A stretch of DNA of 64,000 bases. It comes from UMGS124 sp963619535. Lineage in GTDB: Bacteria; Actinomycetota; Coriobacteriia; Coriobacteriales; UMGS124. The stretch covers positions 1-64,000 of the forward strand of contig CAVEWV010000002.1 in assembly GCA_963619535.1 (NCBI GenBank). Reading direction: 5' to 3'. Shown one piece after another: positions 8,407 through 17,064 of the stretch. The translations under genes were made by a program, and so were the position numbers. Positions within the stretch are counted from its first letter, which is position 1, and every line of letters begins with the position of its first letter. Under the pieces are notes generated by a model, which saw only the letters and a list, made by a program, of their open reading frames with translations, was not told the DNA's origin and did not search any database.

Positions 8407-8446
8407 CGAAGGCGCGTCTGGGATGCCGGGCGGGCTTTCGTTTTTT
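8407..8446 (+). terminator. Intrinsic terminator with no upstream gene on its strand
   Basis: CGAAGGC pairs with GGCTTTCG (one G-T pair) and is followed by six T residues at 8441-8446. On the plus strand nothing coding lies upstream of it until the convergent/divergent boundary, so it must end a short RNA or attenuate transcription into 8514. Confidence 0.6.
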
Positions 8447-8513
8447 ATGGCGCGAAACGCTTCGCCGCGCGCGTGTTCAAGTATGCTTGTACGCAGGCGA
8501 AACGGGAGGTCGC

Positions 8514-8840
8514 ATGGTCAACGTGCTCATCAGGGTCATACGCGTGCTGCCCATACTGGCGATTGTCGCGGTGGTCGCGGCTGTGGTCTACGGACTGCTC
8601 GTGGCGACGAGCACGCGCGAGAAGGCGCGCAAGGTCCTGCTCGGCATGCTCTCCGTCGTCAACGGCGCCCTGGCCGTGGTGTTCGCGCTCATCACGCTCT
8701 ACGCCCTCTTCGAGAACAACGTCTGGGTCCTCGAGGTGGCCGACGTGAGCGCTGCCCTCTTCGCCATCGTCTTCATCATCGTGAGAATCATCGCCTGGCG
8801 CATGCGCTGCCGCGCCGAGGCCCGGAAGGACAAGAAATGA
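8514..8840 (+). CDS. Small membrane protein preceding tlyA
   Basis: A 108-residue protein with three predicted membrane helices (about residues 10-32, 42-65 and 70-92) and a basic C terminus. The start follows AACGGGAGGTCGC. Its stop codon overlaps the tlyA start as ATGA, so the two are translationally coupled. No family is recognised; coupling to an rRNA methyltransferase does not by itself indicate function. Confidence 0.75.
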   Translation: MVNVLIRVIRVLPILAIVAVVAAVVYGLLVATSTREKARKVLLGMLSVVNGALAVVFALITLYALFENNVWVLEVADVSAALFAIVFIIVRIIAWRMRCRAEARKDKK

Positions 8841-9652
8841 CCCAAGGCGCACGGCTCGACCTCGTGCTTGCAAAGCTCGGCAAATGCCCCTCGCGCGAGA
8901 AGGCCAAGGCCGCCATCGAGCAGGGGCTCGTCTTTGTGAACGGGTGCGCCTGCACCAAGGCGAGCGCCACGGTGACCCCCGCCGACAAGATCGAGGTGCG
9001 CGGAAGCGCCCTGCCCTACGTGGGGCGCGGCGGCCTCAAGCTTGAGCGCGCCTTGGACGTGTGGGGCATCGACCTGGCCGGGCTTCGCTGCGTGGACGCC
9101 GGGGCCTCCACGGGCGGCTTCACCGACTGCATGCTCCAGGCGGGGGCGGCCCACGTGTGGTCCATCGACGTGGGGCACGACCAGCTCCACGCAAGCCTGC
9201 TGGCCGACGAGCGCGTCACGAGCCTGGAGGGCCTCGACATCCGCGACGCCACCTGCGAGATGCTGGGCGGGCCTGCGGACTTCCTGGGGTCGGACGTGTC
9301 GTTCATCTCGCTGGGCAAGGTGCTTCCGAGCCTGGCCGGCCTCATCGGCACGGGGGCGCACGCGGTGCTTCTGGTAAAGCCCCAGTTCGAGGCGGGCCCC
9401 GAGCACGTGGGCAAGCGCGGCGTGGTGAAGGACGCGCGCGTGCACGCCCAGGTGGTGAGCCGTGTCGCCAAGCAGGCGCGCCAGGCGGGCTTTGCCGTGC
9501 TCGATGTGACGCACTCCCCCATCAAGGGGCCGGAGGGCAACATCGAGTACCTGCTCCATGTGCAGAAAGGCCCCACCGACGCGCCCGTCTGCGTCGATGA
9601 GGCCAAGGTCGCCCAAGTCGTGGCCCGGGCGCATTCCCTGCTTGATGCCTAG
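8837..9652 (+). CDS. tlyA: TlyA-family rRNA 2'-O-methyltransferase
   Basis: A 271-residue TlyA protein. Family members methylate ribose 2'-OH of 16S rRNA (helix 44) and, in some species, 23S rRNA; loss gives capreomycin resistance in mycobacteria. Residues about 5-65 are the S4 RNA-binding domain (RLDLVLAKLGKCPSREKAK). The FtsJ-like methyltransferase domain follows, with SAM-binding VDAGASTGGFTDCML near residue 90 and the conserved LVKPQFE and GVVKD blocks. The start overlaps the upstream gene by four bases. Its stop abuts that of the convergent gene at 9653 with no gap. Confidence 0.94.
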   Translation: MTQGARLDLVLAKLGKCPSREKAKAAIEQGLVFVNGCACTKASATVTPADKIEVRGSALPYVGRGGLKLERALDVWGIDLAGLRCVDAGASTGGFTDCMLQAGAAHVWSIDVGHDQLHASLLADERVTSLEGLDIRDATCEMLGGPADFLGSDVSFISLGKVLPSLAGLIGTGAHAVLLVKPQFEAGPEHVGKRGVVKDARVHAQVVSRVAKQARQAGFAVLDVTHSPIKGPEGNIEYLLHVQKGPTDAPVCVDEAKVAQVVARAHSLLDA

Positions 9653-10717
9653 CTAGCTTTTGAAAAGCCCCGAGATGCCCTCGCCAATCGAGGAGAACGT
9701 CTCGTGAATCGCGTTGCCCGCCTCGTCGGCGGCGTCCTTCACGCTCTGGTTGAACTCGGCGATGTCCGAGCCCGCCTTCTCGGCCTTCGCCTTGAGGCCG
9801 GCGAGAAGGCCGCCGTCGGAAGCCCCGGTGCCGTCGGAAGCCTCGGTGACGCCGGTATCCGAGAAGCCCGCGTCTTGTGCGCCCGACCCGTCGGCCTGCC
9901 CGTCGCCGGACAGCGACGCGGCCGCGCCGACGATGGCGCCGCCCACGGCCGTACCCACCTGCGAGGCCGCCCCGCTGGCGGCGTCCGCGATGTCGGCGGC
10001 GCCCTCCTTGGCCCCGGCATAGCCGTCGAGCACGGGCTGCGCCTGGTCGAGCAGGTCGGCCAGGTACGAGAGCGTCTCGGCAAGGCGGTCGCGTGCCTGG
10101 GCGAGCTCGCTGAAGTGCAACGTTCCCTCAAGCGACTCGATCACCTGCATGTCGGCGTCGATGTCGATGTGCGAGGCCTCCAGCGAGGTGAGCGCGCCGT
10201 CCACCGAGCCCAGCATCGCCACGAGCTGCTCCACCGAGGACGTGTTTGCGGCGCCTCCGCCCATAAGGGACGAGAAGACCTGCAGGAGCGTGGCGTCGAA
10301 CGCAGAGCGCATGAGGGTGCTCGTCTGCCACACCGCGTTGTGCACCGGCATGACCGTGCCCGTCATGACGTCCCTGCCCACGGCGAGCAGGGAGCGCGCG
10401 CCGCGCACGTCCTGGCCCAGCACCGGCACCCAGCACGCCACGTCCCACTCGGGGCGGCCCAGCTCGGCCTGCAGGGAGTCGATGCCGGAGTCGATGCTCG
10501 CCAGGCAGGTGAGCATCGACTCGATGTCGCCTTCCTGCACGGCGACATCCACGGCGTCGGAATCCTGTTGGAGCTGGTCGGCCACGGGGGCGATGCGCTG
10601 GTAGGACGACCACAGGAGCACGCCCTCGACGCACAGGGCCACGAGGAAAAGCGCGAGCACGCACTTCAGCAGCCGGCGAAGGGCGCGCCCGCCCTTCTTA
10701 CCCGATGTCTGTGTCAT
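9653..10717 (-). CDS. Membrane-anchored extracytoplasmic protein, DUF4012-like N terminus
   Basis: A 354-residue protein with a basic N terminus, one membrane helix at about residues 17-37 and a long extracytoplasmic, largely helical part. The stretch WVPVLGQDVRGARSLL around residue 97 resembles the start of DUF4012 domains of actinobacterial surface proteins, but the usual later DUF4012 parts are absent. The C-terminal third is Ala/Gly/Asp/Ser-rich and low in complexity (about residues 230-310), ending in an amphipathic helix. Function unknown. It lies just downstream of the por operon, 56 bases after porB, and might be read through from it. Confidence 0.65.
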   Translation of the reverse strand: MTQTSGKKGGRALRRLLKCVLALFLVALCVEGVLLWSSYQRIAPVADQLQQDSDAVDVAVQEGDIESMLTCLASIDSGIDSLQAELGRPEWDVACWVPVLGQDVRGARSLLAVGRDVMTGTVMPVHNAVWQTSTLMRSAFDATLLQVFSSLMGGGAANTSSVEQLVAMLGSVDGALTSLEASHIDIDADMQVIESLEGTLHFSELAQARDRLAETLSYLADLLDQAQPVLDGYAGAKEGAADIADAASGAASQVGTAVGGAIVGAAASLSGDGQADGSGAQDAGFSDTGVTEASDGTGASDGGLLAGLKAKAEKAGSDIAEFNQSVKDAADEAGNAIHETFSSIGEGISGLFKS

Positions 10718-10773
10718 CGCACGTCAACCTCCTGCAAGCCCACGCCAGCCGGACACGCCCCCGCGGCTTTGCC

Positions 10774-11721
10774 TTACGCCTCGGCCTGGGACTGGGTGCC
10801 GCGCACCATGGCGCGCAGGTAGGCCAGGTTCGCGTCCACCTGGGCCTGGCACTCGGCCACCATCCAATCGTTGCCTTCCTTGAACATGTGCTTGAAGCGG
10901 CCCTGGGGCTTCAGGAACTCCTCGACCGGCTTCACGCGGCGCTGCTCGGTGAGGGTCCACACGCCCTGCTCCACCTCGAAGAGCGGCCAGAAGTTCGTCT
11001 CCACGCCCAGGCGCGCGATCTGGACCGTCATGTCGAAGGGGATGCGCCAGCCGCGCGGGCAGGGCGCGAGCACGTTGATGAACGCCGGGCCCTCGCAGTT
11101 GATGGCCTTCTCGGCCTTGCGCACGAGGTCCTGCCAGTGGCTGATGGAGGCCTGCGCGATGTAGGGGATGTGGTGGGCGGCCAGGATGGAGGTAAGGTCC
11201 TTGCGGCGCTGCATCTTGCCCAGGCCGCACGCGCCCACCTCGGAGGTGGTGGTCCAGGCGCCGTAGGGGGTGGCGCCGGAACGCTGGATGCCCGTGTTCA
11301 TGTACGCGCCGTTGTCGTAGCACACGTAGACCATGTCGTGGCCGCGCTCCATGGCGCCCGACAGCGACTGCAGGCCGATGTCGTAGGTGCCGCCGTCGCC
11401 GCCGAAGGCCACGAACTTGACCTTCTTGTCGGGGTCGATCTTGCCGGCGCGCTGCAGGGCCTTGAAGGCGGCCTCCACGCCCGACAGGGTCGCCGCGGAG
11501 TTCTCGAAGGCGTTGTGGATGAAGGGGACGTCCCAGGAGTTGTAGGGGTAGACCGTCGTGGAGACCTCCAGACAGCCCGTGGCGCTGGAGACGACGACGG
11601 GCGTGTCGCCGGCGCCCATGAGGACCTGGCGCACGGCGATGGAGGCGCCGCACCCGCCGCACAGGCGGTGTCCGGGGGCAAGGCGGCTGGGGAGCTCGGT
11701 GAGTTGCTTGAGGTTTGCCAT
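10774..11721 (-). CDS. porB: Pyruvate:ferredoxin oxidoreductase beta subunit
   Basis: A 315-residue thiamine-diphosphate subunit of the four-subunit pyruvate (2-oxoacid):ferredoxin oxidoreductase, which converts pyruvate, CoA and oxidised ferredoxin to acetyl-CoA, CO2 and reduced ferredoxin. The TPP signature runs from GGDGGTYDIG to DNGAYMNTG at about residues 117-155. Cys residues in LCGGCGASI near the N terminus, plus a Cys in LAPCPRGW, fit the ligands of the proximal [4Fe-4S] cluster. It is the last gene of porG-porD-porA-porB, 18 bases after porA. Pyruvate rather than another 2-oxoacid is the likeliest substrate by subunit similarity. Confidence 0.93.
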   Translation of the reverse strand: MANLKQLTELPSRLAPGHRLCGGCGASIAVRQVLMGAGDTPVVVSSATGCLEVSTTVYPYNSWDVPFIHNAFENSAATLSGVEAAFKALQRAGKIDPDKKVKFVAFGGDGGTYDIGLQSLSGAMERGHDMVYVCYDNGAYMNTGIQRSGATPYGAWTTTSEVGACGLGKMQRRKDLTSILAAHHIPYIAQASISHWQDLVRKAEKAINCEGPAFINVLAPCPRGWRIPFDMTVQIARLGVETNFWPLFEVEQGVWTLTEQRRVKPVEEFLKPQGRFKHMFKEGNDWMVAECQAQVDANLAYLRAMVRGTQSQAEA

Positions 11722-11739
11722 CGTTGGTGCCTCCTTTCT

Positions 11740-12912
11740 TTAGCGGTTGCCCTTGTAGGTGAGGGCGGGAAGGCTTGCCGGGTCCTTGAGCTCGTCGTAG
11801 ATGTCGCGCACGATCTGGCAGGTGAGGTCGGCGCCGCCCAGGCCGTACATGTAGGCGCGCACGGGCACGGCGAGGCCCGCGTCGTACATGGCGGCCTTGA
11901 CCTCGGCGGCAACGGGGCCGCCCACGCCGCCGAACGACTCGGAACGGTCGAGCACGGCCACGGCCTGGCAGCCCTTGAGCGCCTCGACGAGCGCCTCGGC
12001 GGGGAAGGGCCTGAAGACGCGGATGTTCACGACGCCCACGCGCTGGCCCTCCTCGCGCAGCTGGCGCGCCACATGGCGCACCGTGCCCGCGGCCGAGCCG
12101 ATGATGACGACGGCGCGCTCGGCGTCTTCCATGCCATAGGTGTGCACGCAGGCCATCTCGCGGCCGCAGACCTGGGACCACGCGGCGAAGACCTCGTCGA
12201 TGACGGGCTTGGCGGCGTCCTGGGCGCGGCGGCACGCCAGCTTGGACTCCATGACGATGGTGCCGTTGGCGTAGTTGCCGTGCGCGATGGCCTGAGGCGA
12301 GGTGAGCAGGCCGTAGGGAGCCTCGTAGGCGCCCACGAACTCGGCCACCGTGGCGTCGTCCATCAGCTCGCAGCGCTCGTAGGCGTGGCTCGTGGTGAAG
12401 CCGTCGAGCGTGGTGAGGACAGGCAGCATGACCTGGGGGTTCTCGGCGATGCGGAAGGCGCACACCGTGTTGTCGTAGGCCTGCTGGGCGTTCTCGGCGA
12501 ACATGACGATCCAGCCGGAGTCGCGCACGCCCATGATGTCGGAGTGGTCGGCGTGGATGTTGATGGGCGCCGAGATGGTGCGGTTGACGTTGGCCATGAC
12601 GATAGGCAGGCGCATGCCGGCCGCGATGGGCAGCTCCTCGTACATAAGCGCCAGGCCCTGCGAGGAGGTGGCCGTCACGGCACGCGCGCCGGCGGCCGAG
12701 GCGCCGATGGTGGCGCTCATGGCCGAGTGCTCGCTCTCGACGTTGACGTACTCGGTGTGCACGCGCCCGTCGGCCACGAACTTGTCGAACTCTTCGACGA
12801 TGATGGTCTGGGGCGTGATGGGGTAGGCGGCCATGACGTCGGGCTCGGCCTGGCGCATGGCGTTGGCGACCATGATGTCGCCCGATGCCGCCAAAACAGT
12901 CTGGGTAGCCAT
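11740..12912 (-). CDS. porA: Pyruvate:ferredoxin oxidoreductase alpha subunit
   Basis: A 390-residue alpha subunit holding the pyrimidine half of the TPP site and the transketolase-like C-terminal domain. The motif AAYPITPQT near residue 30 and VESEHSAMSATIGASAAG near residues 60-80 are characteristic; the Glu in that block activates the cofactor. The ATG overlaps the porD stop (TAATG), indicating tight coupling. Length is usual for the separate alpha chain. Confidence 0.94.
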   Translation of the reverse strand: MATQTVLAASGDIMVANAMRQAEPDVMAAYPITPQTIIVEEFDKFVADGRVHTEYVNVESEHSAMSATIGASAAGARAVTATSSQGLALMYEELPIAAGMRLPIVMANVNRTISAPINIHADHSDIMGVRDSGWIVMFAENAQQAYDNTVCAFRIAENPQVMLPVLTTLDGFTTSHAYERCELMDDATVAEFVGAYEAPYGLLTSPQAIAHGNYANGTIVMESKLACRRAQDAAKPVIDEVFAAWSQVCGREMACVHTYGMEDAERAVVIIGSAAGTVRHVARQLREEGQRVGVVNIRVFRPFPAEALVEALKGCQAVAVLDRSESFGGVGGPVAAEVKAAMYDAGLAVPVRAYMYGLGGADLTCQIVRDIYDELKDPASLPALTYKGNR

Positions 12913-13238
12913 TATGCCTGCACCTCCGCTTGCTTGGCGTCCTGCTCGTTGACCATGGTGATGGCGCCGAACTTGCACTCGCGGGCGCACACGCCGCAGC
13001 CCTTGCAGTGCTCGTAGTCGATGCCCGTCATGGCGCCGTCCTTGACCTCGATGGAGGCGTCGGGGCAGTACACCCAGCAGATCATGCAGTTCTTGCACAC
13101 GGCGGAGTCCCAGATGGGCCTGTTCGTGCGCCAGCCGCCCGTCTGCACCAGGCGCGACGTGCCCGGCTCGGGCGCCACGCAGCCCAGGGGTATCTCGTCG
13201 TACTTCCACGAATCGTAAGAGGCGATGTCCCAGCTCAT
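12912..13238 (-). CDS. porD: Pyruvate:ferredoxin oxidoreductase delta subunit
   Basis: A 108-residue 2[4Fe-4S] ferredoxin-type subunit passing electrons from the catalytic core to free ferredoxin. Two cluster motifs are plain: CKNCMICWVYCPDA near residue 48 and CKGCGVCARECKF near residue 78. An N-terminal extension of about 45 residues is usual in PorD. It starts immediately after the porG stop codon. Confidence 0.95.
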   Translation of the reverse strand: MSWDIASYDSWKYDEIPLGCVAPEPGTSRLVQTGGWRTNRPIWDSAVCKNCMICWVYCPDASIEVKDGAMTGIDYEHCKGCGVCARECKFGAITMVNEQDAKQAEVQA

Positions 13239-13811
13239 TTAAAAGACGACCTCCTCATAGGCACGGCGGACGCTGTCGAGGTTGCCCGCGACGACCTTGG
13301 CGTTGAACTTCTTGGAGAACTCGCGCTCGATGTGGGAGAGCACGTTGTCCAAGGTCATGACGCCGCACACCCGCGCCATGGCGGCCACGAGCGGCGTGTT
13401 GGGGATGTTGCGGCCGATGGTGTCGAGCGCGATCTGCGTGGCGTCGACGCAGGCCACGGTGATGCCGGCGGGCACGCCGAGCTGGGCGCGCATCTCGTCG
13501 GGGGTCTGGCGCGTGTTGAAGATGACGGTGCCGGCGGGCTTCATGCCCTCGAGCACGTCGACTTGGCCCAGCAGCGTGGTGTCCATGACCACCACGATGT
13601 CGGGATTCACCACGTTGTTGTGGATCTCGATGGGCTCGTCGCTCAGGCGCGTGTAGGCCTTGAGCGGGGCGCCGGTGCGCTCCGGGCCGAACTCGGGCAT
13701 GGCCTGCATGTAGCGGCCGTTGCCCATGGCTATCTCAGCCACGAGCTGCGCCGCCGTCACGGCGCCTTGGCCGGCACGGGCGTGCCAGCGGATCTCTGTC
13801 AACTCTTGCAT
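13239..13811 (-). CDS. porG: Pyruvate:ferredoxin oxidoreductase gamma subunit
   Basis: A 190-residue gamma subunit contributing CoA-binding surface. Start MQELTEI at 13811 follows GGAGAGGGAAAGC; the longer frame has none. The motif RAGQGAVTAAQLVAE near residue 12 and PEFGPERTGAPLKAY near residue 40 are family hallmarks. It is first in the operon. A hairpin repeat (13841-13910) ends about 30 bases upstream of the start codon and could form in the operon leader if transcription begins upstream of it. Confidence 0.94.
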   Translation of the reverse strand: MQELTEIRWHARAGQGAVTAAQLVAEIAMGNGRYMQAMPEFGPERTGAPLKAYTRLSDEPIEIHNNVVNPDIVVVMDTTLLGQVDVLEGMKPAGTVIFNTRQTPDEMRAQLGVPAGITVACVDATQIALDTIGRNIPNTPLVAAMARVCGVMTLDNVLSHIEREFSKKFNAKVVAGNLDSVRRAYEEVVF

Positions 13812-13834
13812 TGCTTTCCCTCTCCTGGTTGTTG

Positions 13835-13946
13835 CGGAACCTGGCGCGCCGCGTTCCACGGAGCCTCACGTACTCCAGTACGCTACGGCTCCGTGCGCCT
13901 TGCGCGCCAGAACCCGCGTTTTAGAACGAGACGGAACCTGGCGCGG
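13835..13946 (-). repeat. Nested hairpin repeat copy R2
   Basis: CTGGCGCGC (13841-13849) pairs with GCGCGCCAG (13902-13910); inside, CACGGAGCC (13857-13865) pairs with GGCTCCGTG (13887-13895). The loop TCACGTACTCCAGTACG and the linkers GCGTTC and CGCCTT match the other copies. CGGAACCTGGCGCG occurs at both ends (about 13835 and 13932), so the full unit carries flanking direct repeats. Read on the minus strand it has the same orientation as the copies at 33 kb read on the plus strand. It sits between the mIHF terminator and porG. Confidence 0.85.
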
Positions 13947-13968
13947 TGCGGTCTGCGTGCTCCCATGC

Positions 13969-13998
13969 AAAAAGAGCCGCCCGCGAGGCGGACGGCCC
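13969..13998 (-). terminator. mIHF gene terminator
   Basis: A GC-rich stem centred on CCGCC/GGCGG is followed on the minus strand by CTCTTTTTGC, 43 bases after the mIHF stop codon. Confidence 0.75.
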
Positions 13999-14040
13999 TG
14001 AAGGCATGCGCATGTCCGGCGCAGGCGCCGCCCGCAGCGG

Positions 14041-14361
14041 TTAGCGGTCGCCGATGCGCTCGATGAGCTGCTCGCGCTGGCGCACGCCCAGACCCTGGAC
14101 GCGGCGGGACTCGGAGATGCCGAGCTCCTCCATGAGCTTGACGGTCTTGGCAACGCCGAAGCCCGGGACGGACTCGATGAGGGCGGAGACCTTCATGCGC
14201 TTGGCGACGTCGGTGTCCATCTCAAGCACCTCGGCGATGGAGACCTTGCCGGCCTTGATGTCGTCGCGCAGCTTGGCGCGGTCGTGGCGAGCCTGGGCGG
14301 CCTTCGCGAGAGCCTCGGCGCGCTGGGCGGTGGTGAGGTTGGGCACGTTGCTCTTGGTCAT
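14041..14361 (-). CDS. mihF: Actinobacterial integration host factor (mIHF)
   Basis: A 106-residue nucleoid-associated DNA-bending protein of the actinobacterial mIHF family (unrelated to the alpha/beta IHF of proteobacteria). A basic helical N terminus (AEALAKAAQARHDRAKLRDD) precedes the helix-two-turn-helix DNA-binding part, seen as VSALIESVPGFGVAKTVKLM and the closing GLGVRQREQLIERIGDR. Length matches the family. It is monocistronic, with its own terminator. It is a good lineage marker for Actinomycetota. Confidence 0.95.
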   Translation of the reverse strand: MTKSNVPNLTTAQRAEALAKAAQARHDRAKLRDDIKAGKVSIAEVLEMDTDVAKRMKVSALIESVPGFGVAKTVKLMEELGISESRRVQGLGVRQREQLIERIGDR

Positions 14362-14627
14362 AGAAAACTCCCTTTAAAAAAGCGAGAAGTTGCAGGTTGC
14401 ATAACAAGCATCGCATAGCATTGCACACTTCACCTGCCATTTCAATGAGCATCAGCCGAAAAATAGCAAGTTGGCCCGCGCGGCCTCAGCCCGGGGGCGA
14501 ACGGCCCCGGACCGCCCTGCTCGCCGCGCTTCGCACGCGCGTTTGCCTAAAAACACACCTTTCCCGCCCGCCCTGCACAAGCGACGCGCATAATTGCGAA
14601 ACTCGCCCATCGAGCTGAGAGGGAGCC

Positions 14628-16265
14628 ATGGCGCTGATAAAAGAGTTGACCTCAGAGTACGAGGAGTACCTGCGCGACGAGTCGCGCTCCAGCGGGACCG
14701 CGTGCACCATCTCGTTTCCCCATGACATGCAGGAGGTGCGCCAGGTCATACGCGAGCTCGCCGACACCGACGAGCAAGCGGGCACGCGCACGCCCATCTG
14801 CGTGCAGGGCGGGCGCACCGGCCTTGCGGCCGGCGCCGTGCCCACGGGCGGCCACGTCATGAACCTGTCGAAGATGAACCGCTACCTGGGCATGCGCCAC
14901 GAGCGCGACGAGCAGGGGCGGCAGCGCTTCTTCGTGCGCGTCCAGCCGGGCCTGGTGCTCTCGCAGCTGCGCAGCGACCTTGCCGACAAGGCCGTGCCGT
15001 GCGCGGGCTTCGACGAGGAGTCCATGCAGGCCTGGCAGGCCTTCCAGGACGCGGGGGCGTGGTTCTTCCCCACCGACCCCACCGAGGTGTCCGCCACCAT
15101 CGGCGGCATGGTGGCCTGCAACGCCAGCGGCGCCCGGTCGTACCGCTACGGCGCGGTGCGCCCGCACGTGAGCGCCCTGCGCGTGGTGCTGCCCAACGCC
15201 GAGACCCTCTCGCTGCGCCGCGGCCAGGTGCGCGCCCAGGGCCTCGACCTCGAGCTCGCAAGCGAGGAGGGCACGCGCATCCATATAGATGTGCCCGCCT
15301 ACGAGATGCCTGCGGTGAAGAACGCCTCGGGCTACTTCGCCGCCCCCGACATGGACGCCGTCGACCTGTTCGTGGGCTCGGACGGCACCCTGGGCGTCAT
15401 CTGCGAGGTGGAGCTGGAGCTGCTCCCCTGCCCGGCCGTCACCTGGGGCGTGAGCTGCTTCTTCACGAGCGAGGCCCAGGCCATCGACTTCACGTGCGCC
15501 GTGCGCGCCCGCCTTGGCTGCGTGGACGCCTGCGAGTTCTTCGACTCCGCGGCGCTGGAGATCCTGCGCCAGCAGCGCCTGCACTCCCGGGCCTTCGCCT
15601 CGCTTCCCGCCACGCCCGACAAGGCCGACTGCTGCATCTACGTGGAGCTTGCCTGCCCGGGCGAGGACGAGGCGCTCCAAGCGCTCTGGGAGGTGGGCCG
15701 CATCATGCAGGAGTGCGGGGCCGACGAGGGCATGACCTGGGTCGCCCGCACCGACATCGACCGCGAGACCCAGCGGTTCTTCCGCCATGCGGTGCCCGAG
15801 AGCGTCAACATGCTCATCGACGAGCGCCGAAAGGCCGGGCACGCCATCACCAAGCTCGGCAGCGACATGAGCGTGCCCGACGAGCGGCTCGCCGAGGTGG
15901 TGGCGATGTACCGCGCCACGCTGGAGGAGGCCGGGCTGCAGAGCGCCGTGTGGGGCCACATCGGCAACAACCACCTGCACGTGAACGTGCTTCCCCGCGA
16001 CGAGGCCGACTACGCCCGCGGCAAGGAGCTCTTCGGGCGCTGGGCCCAGACGGTGACGCAGATGGGCGGGGCGGTGAGCGCCGAGCACGGCGTGGGCAAG
16101 CTCAAGCGCGACTTCCTCCAGACGATGTACGGCGCCCAGGCCGTGGGGCAGATGGCGCGCGCGAAGGCCCAGCTCGACACGCGCGGCGTGTTCGGGCGCG
16201 GCAACCTCTTCGGGCCCGACGTGCTCGACTCCCAGATCGCCTCCGCGGCAGAAAGGCAGGGCTAG
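14628..16265 (+). CDS. lctD: FAD-dependent lactate dehydrogenase-type oxidoreductase (LctD/GlcD family)
   Basis: A 545-residue flavoprotein of the PCMH-type FAD family. The N-terminal FAD domain (about residues 50-235) carries GGRTGLAAGAVPTGG and FPTDPTEVSATIGG; the C-terminal FAD-oxidase domain carries the metal-site sequence WGHIGNNHLHVN and AEHGVGKLKRDF. The next two genes encode EtfB and a ferredoxin-fused EtfA. In Acetobacterium woodii the same trio oxidises lactate with NAD+ by spending reduced ferredoxin. D-lactate or glycolate are the plausible substrates; gene context favours lactate. The start follows GAGAGGGAGCC. EtfB begins four bases after the stop. Confidence 0.88.
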   Translation: MALIKELTSEYEEYLRDESRSSGTACTISFPHDMQEVRQVIRELADTDEQAGTRTPICVQGGRTGLAAGAVPTGGHVMNLSKMNRYLGMRHERDEQGRQRFFVRVQPGLVLSQLRSDLADKAVPCAGFDEESMQAWQAFQDAGAWFFPTDPTEVSATIGGMVACNASGARSYRYGAVRPHVSALRVVLPNAETLSLRRGQVRAQGLDLELASEEGTRIHIDVPAYEMPAVKNASGYFAAPDMDAVDLFVGSDGTLGVICEVELELLPCPAVTWGVSCFFTSEAQAIDFTCAVRARLGCVDACEFFDSAALEILRQQRLHSRAFASLPATPDKADCCIYVELACPGEDEALQALWEVGRIMQECGADEGMTWVARTDIDRETQRFFRHAVPESVNMLIDERRKAGHAITKLGSDMSVPDERLAEVVAMYRATLEEAGLQSAVWGHIGNNHLHVNVLPRDEADYARGKELFGRWAQTVTQMGGAVSAEHGVGKLKRDFLQTMYGAQAVGQMARAKAQLDTRGVFGRGNLFGPDVLDSQIASAAERQG

Positions 16266-16269
16266 CCCG

Positions 16270-17064
16270 ATGAACAGCGTGGTTTGCATCAAGGCCGTGC
16301 CCTCCACCACCGAGGTCAAGATGGACCCCGTCACCAACACGCTCGTGCGCGACGGCAAGCAGAGCGTGGTGAACCCCTTCGACCAGACGGCCCTTGAGGT
16401 GGCCGTGCGCCTGAAGGAGCAGCTCGGCGGCGAGGTGTGCGCCCTGTCCATGGGCATCCCCGACACCGAGCGCCTGCTGCGCGACTGCCTGGCACGCGGG
16501 GCGGACCGCGCGGTGCTGCTGAGCGACCGCGCCTTCGCCGGCGCCGACACGCTCGCCACGTCCTACTCGCTGTCGTGCGCGCTGGACGGCCTGGCCAAGC
16601 AGGGATGGTTCTGCGACGTGGTGGTCTGCGGCAAGATGGCGGTTGACGGCGACACCGCCCAGATCGGGCCCGAGCTGGCGAGCGTCCTGGGCGTGCCGTG
16701 CGTCACCGACATCACCGAGCTTCTGGCGGCCGACGAGCAGAGGCTCACCCTCTGCCGCCAGACCGACTCGGGACCCGCCGTGGTGGAGGTGGACCTGCCC
16801 TGCGTCATCACCGTGAACAAGGACGTCTGCACGCCGCGCATGCCCTCCATCAAGGGCGTCCGTGCCGGGGTCGAGGGCCACGTCGAGGTGAGGGGCGCCG
16901 CGCAGGCCGCGGCCGACCCCGCGCGCATCGGCCTTGCCGGGTCGCCCACCCAGGTGGTGCGCTCGTTCACGCCCGAGAGGGGCGGCGGCTGCACGGTCCT
17001 GGAAGGCGACGCCGCCCAGCAGGCCGAGGCGCTTGCGGCCGTATTTGAGGAGATGGGACTGTGA
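16270..17064 (+). CDS. etfB: Electron transfer flavoprotein beta subunit
   Basis: A 264-residue EtfB, the AMP- or FAD-binding partner of EtfA. The opening VCIKAVPSTTEVKMDP, the block VVNPFDQTALEVAVRLKE and the region GKMAVDGDTAQIGPELAS match the family. In confurcating Etf complexes this subunit carries the flavin at which electrons merge. It lies four bases downstream of the dehydrogenase gene and its stop overlaps the etfA start, so the three form one operon. Confidence 0.94.
   Translation: MNSVVCIKAVPSTTEVKMDPVTNTLVRDGKQSVVNPFDQTALEVAVRLKEQLGGEVCALSMGIPDTERLLRDCLARGADRAVLLSDRAFAGADTLATSYSLSCALDGLAKQGWFCDVVVCGKMAVDGDTAQIGPELASVLGVPCVTDITELLAADEQRLTLCRQTDSGPAVVEVDLPCVITVNKDVCTPRMPSIKGVRAGVEGHVEVRGAAQAAADPARIGLAGSPTQVVRSFTPERGGGCTVLEGDAAQQAEALAAVFEEMGL

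Larger units (their letters stand above)
8202..8513 (+). other. Intergenic region with hairpin and orphan terminator
   Basis: This 312-base gap separates divergent genes. It holds the operator candidates (8230-8275), a strong hairpin at 8340-8364 (GCAG and TTCGCC arms with a bulge) and an intrinsic terminator at 8407-8446. No plus-strand gene precedes that terminator, so a short untranslated RNA or an attenuated leader for the gene at 8514 is possible. A candidate -10 (TATGCT) lies near 8482, after the terminator, and could drive 8514 independently. Confidence 0.45.

Noticed and set aside
12510..12830. Various 60-150 residue frames inside por, pur and flavoprotein genes
   Set aside because: They overlap confidently assigned genes, lack ribosome sites and show Arg/Ala/Pro or Ser/Ala-rich shadow composition.
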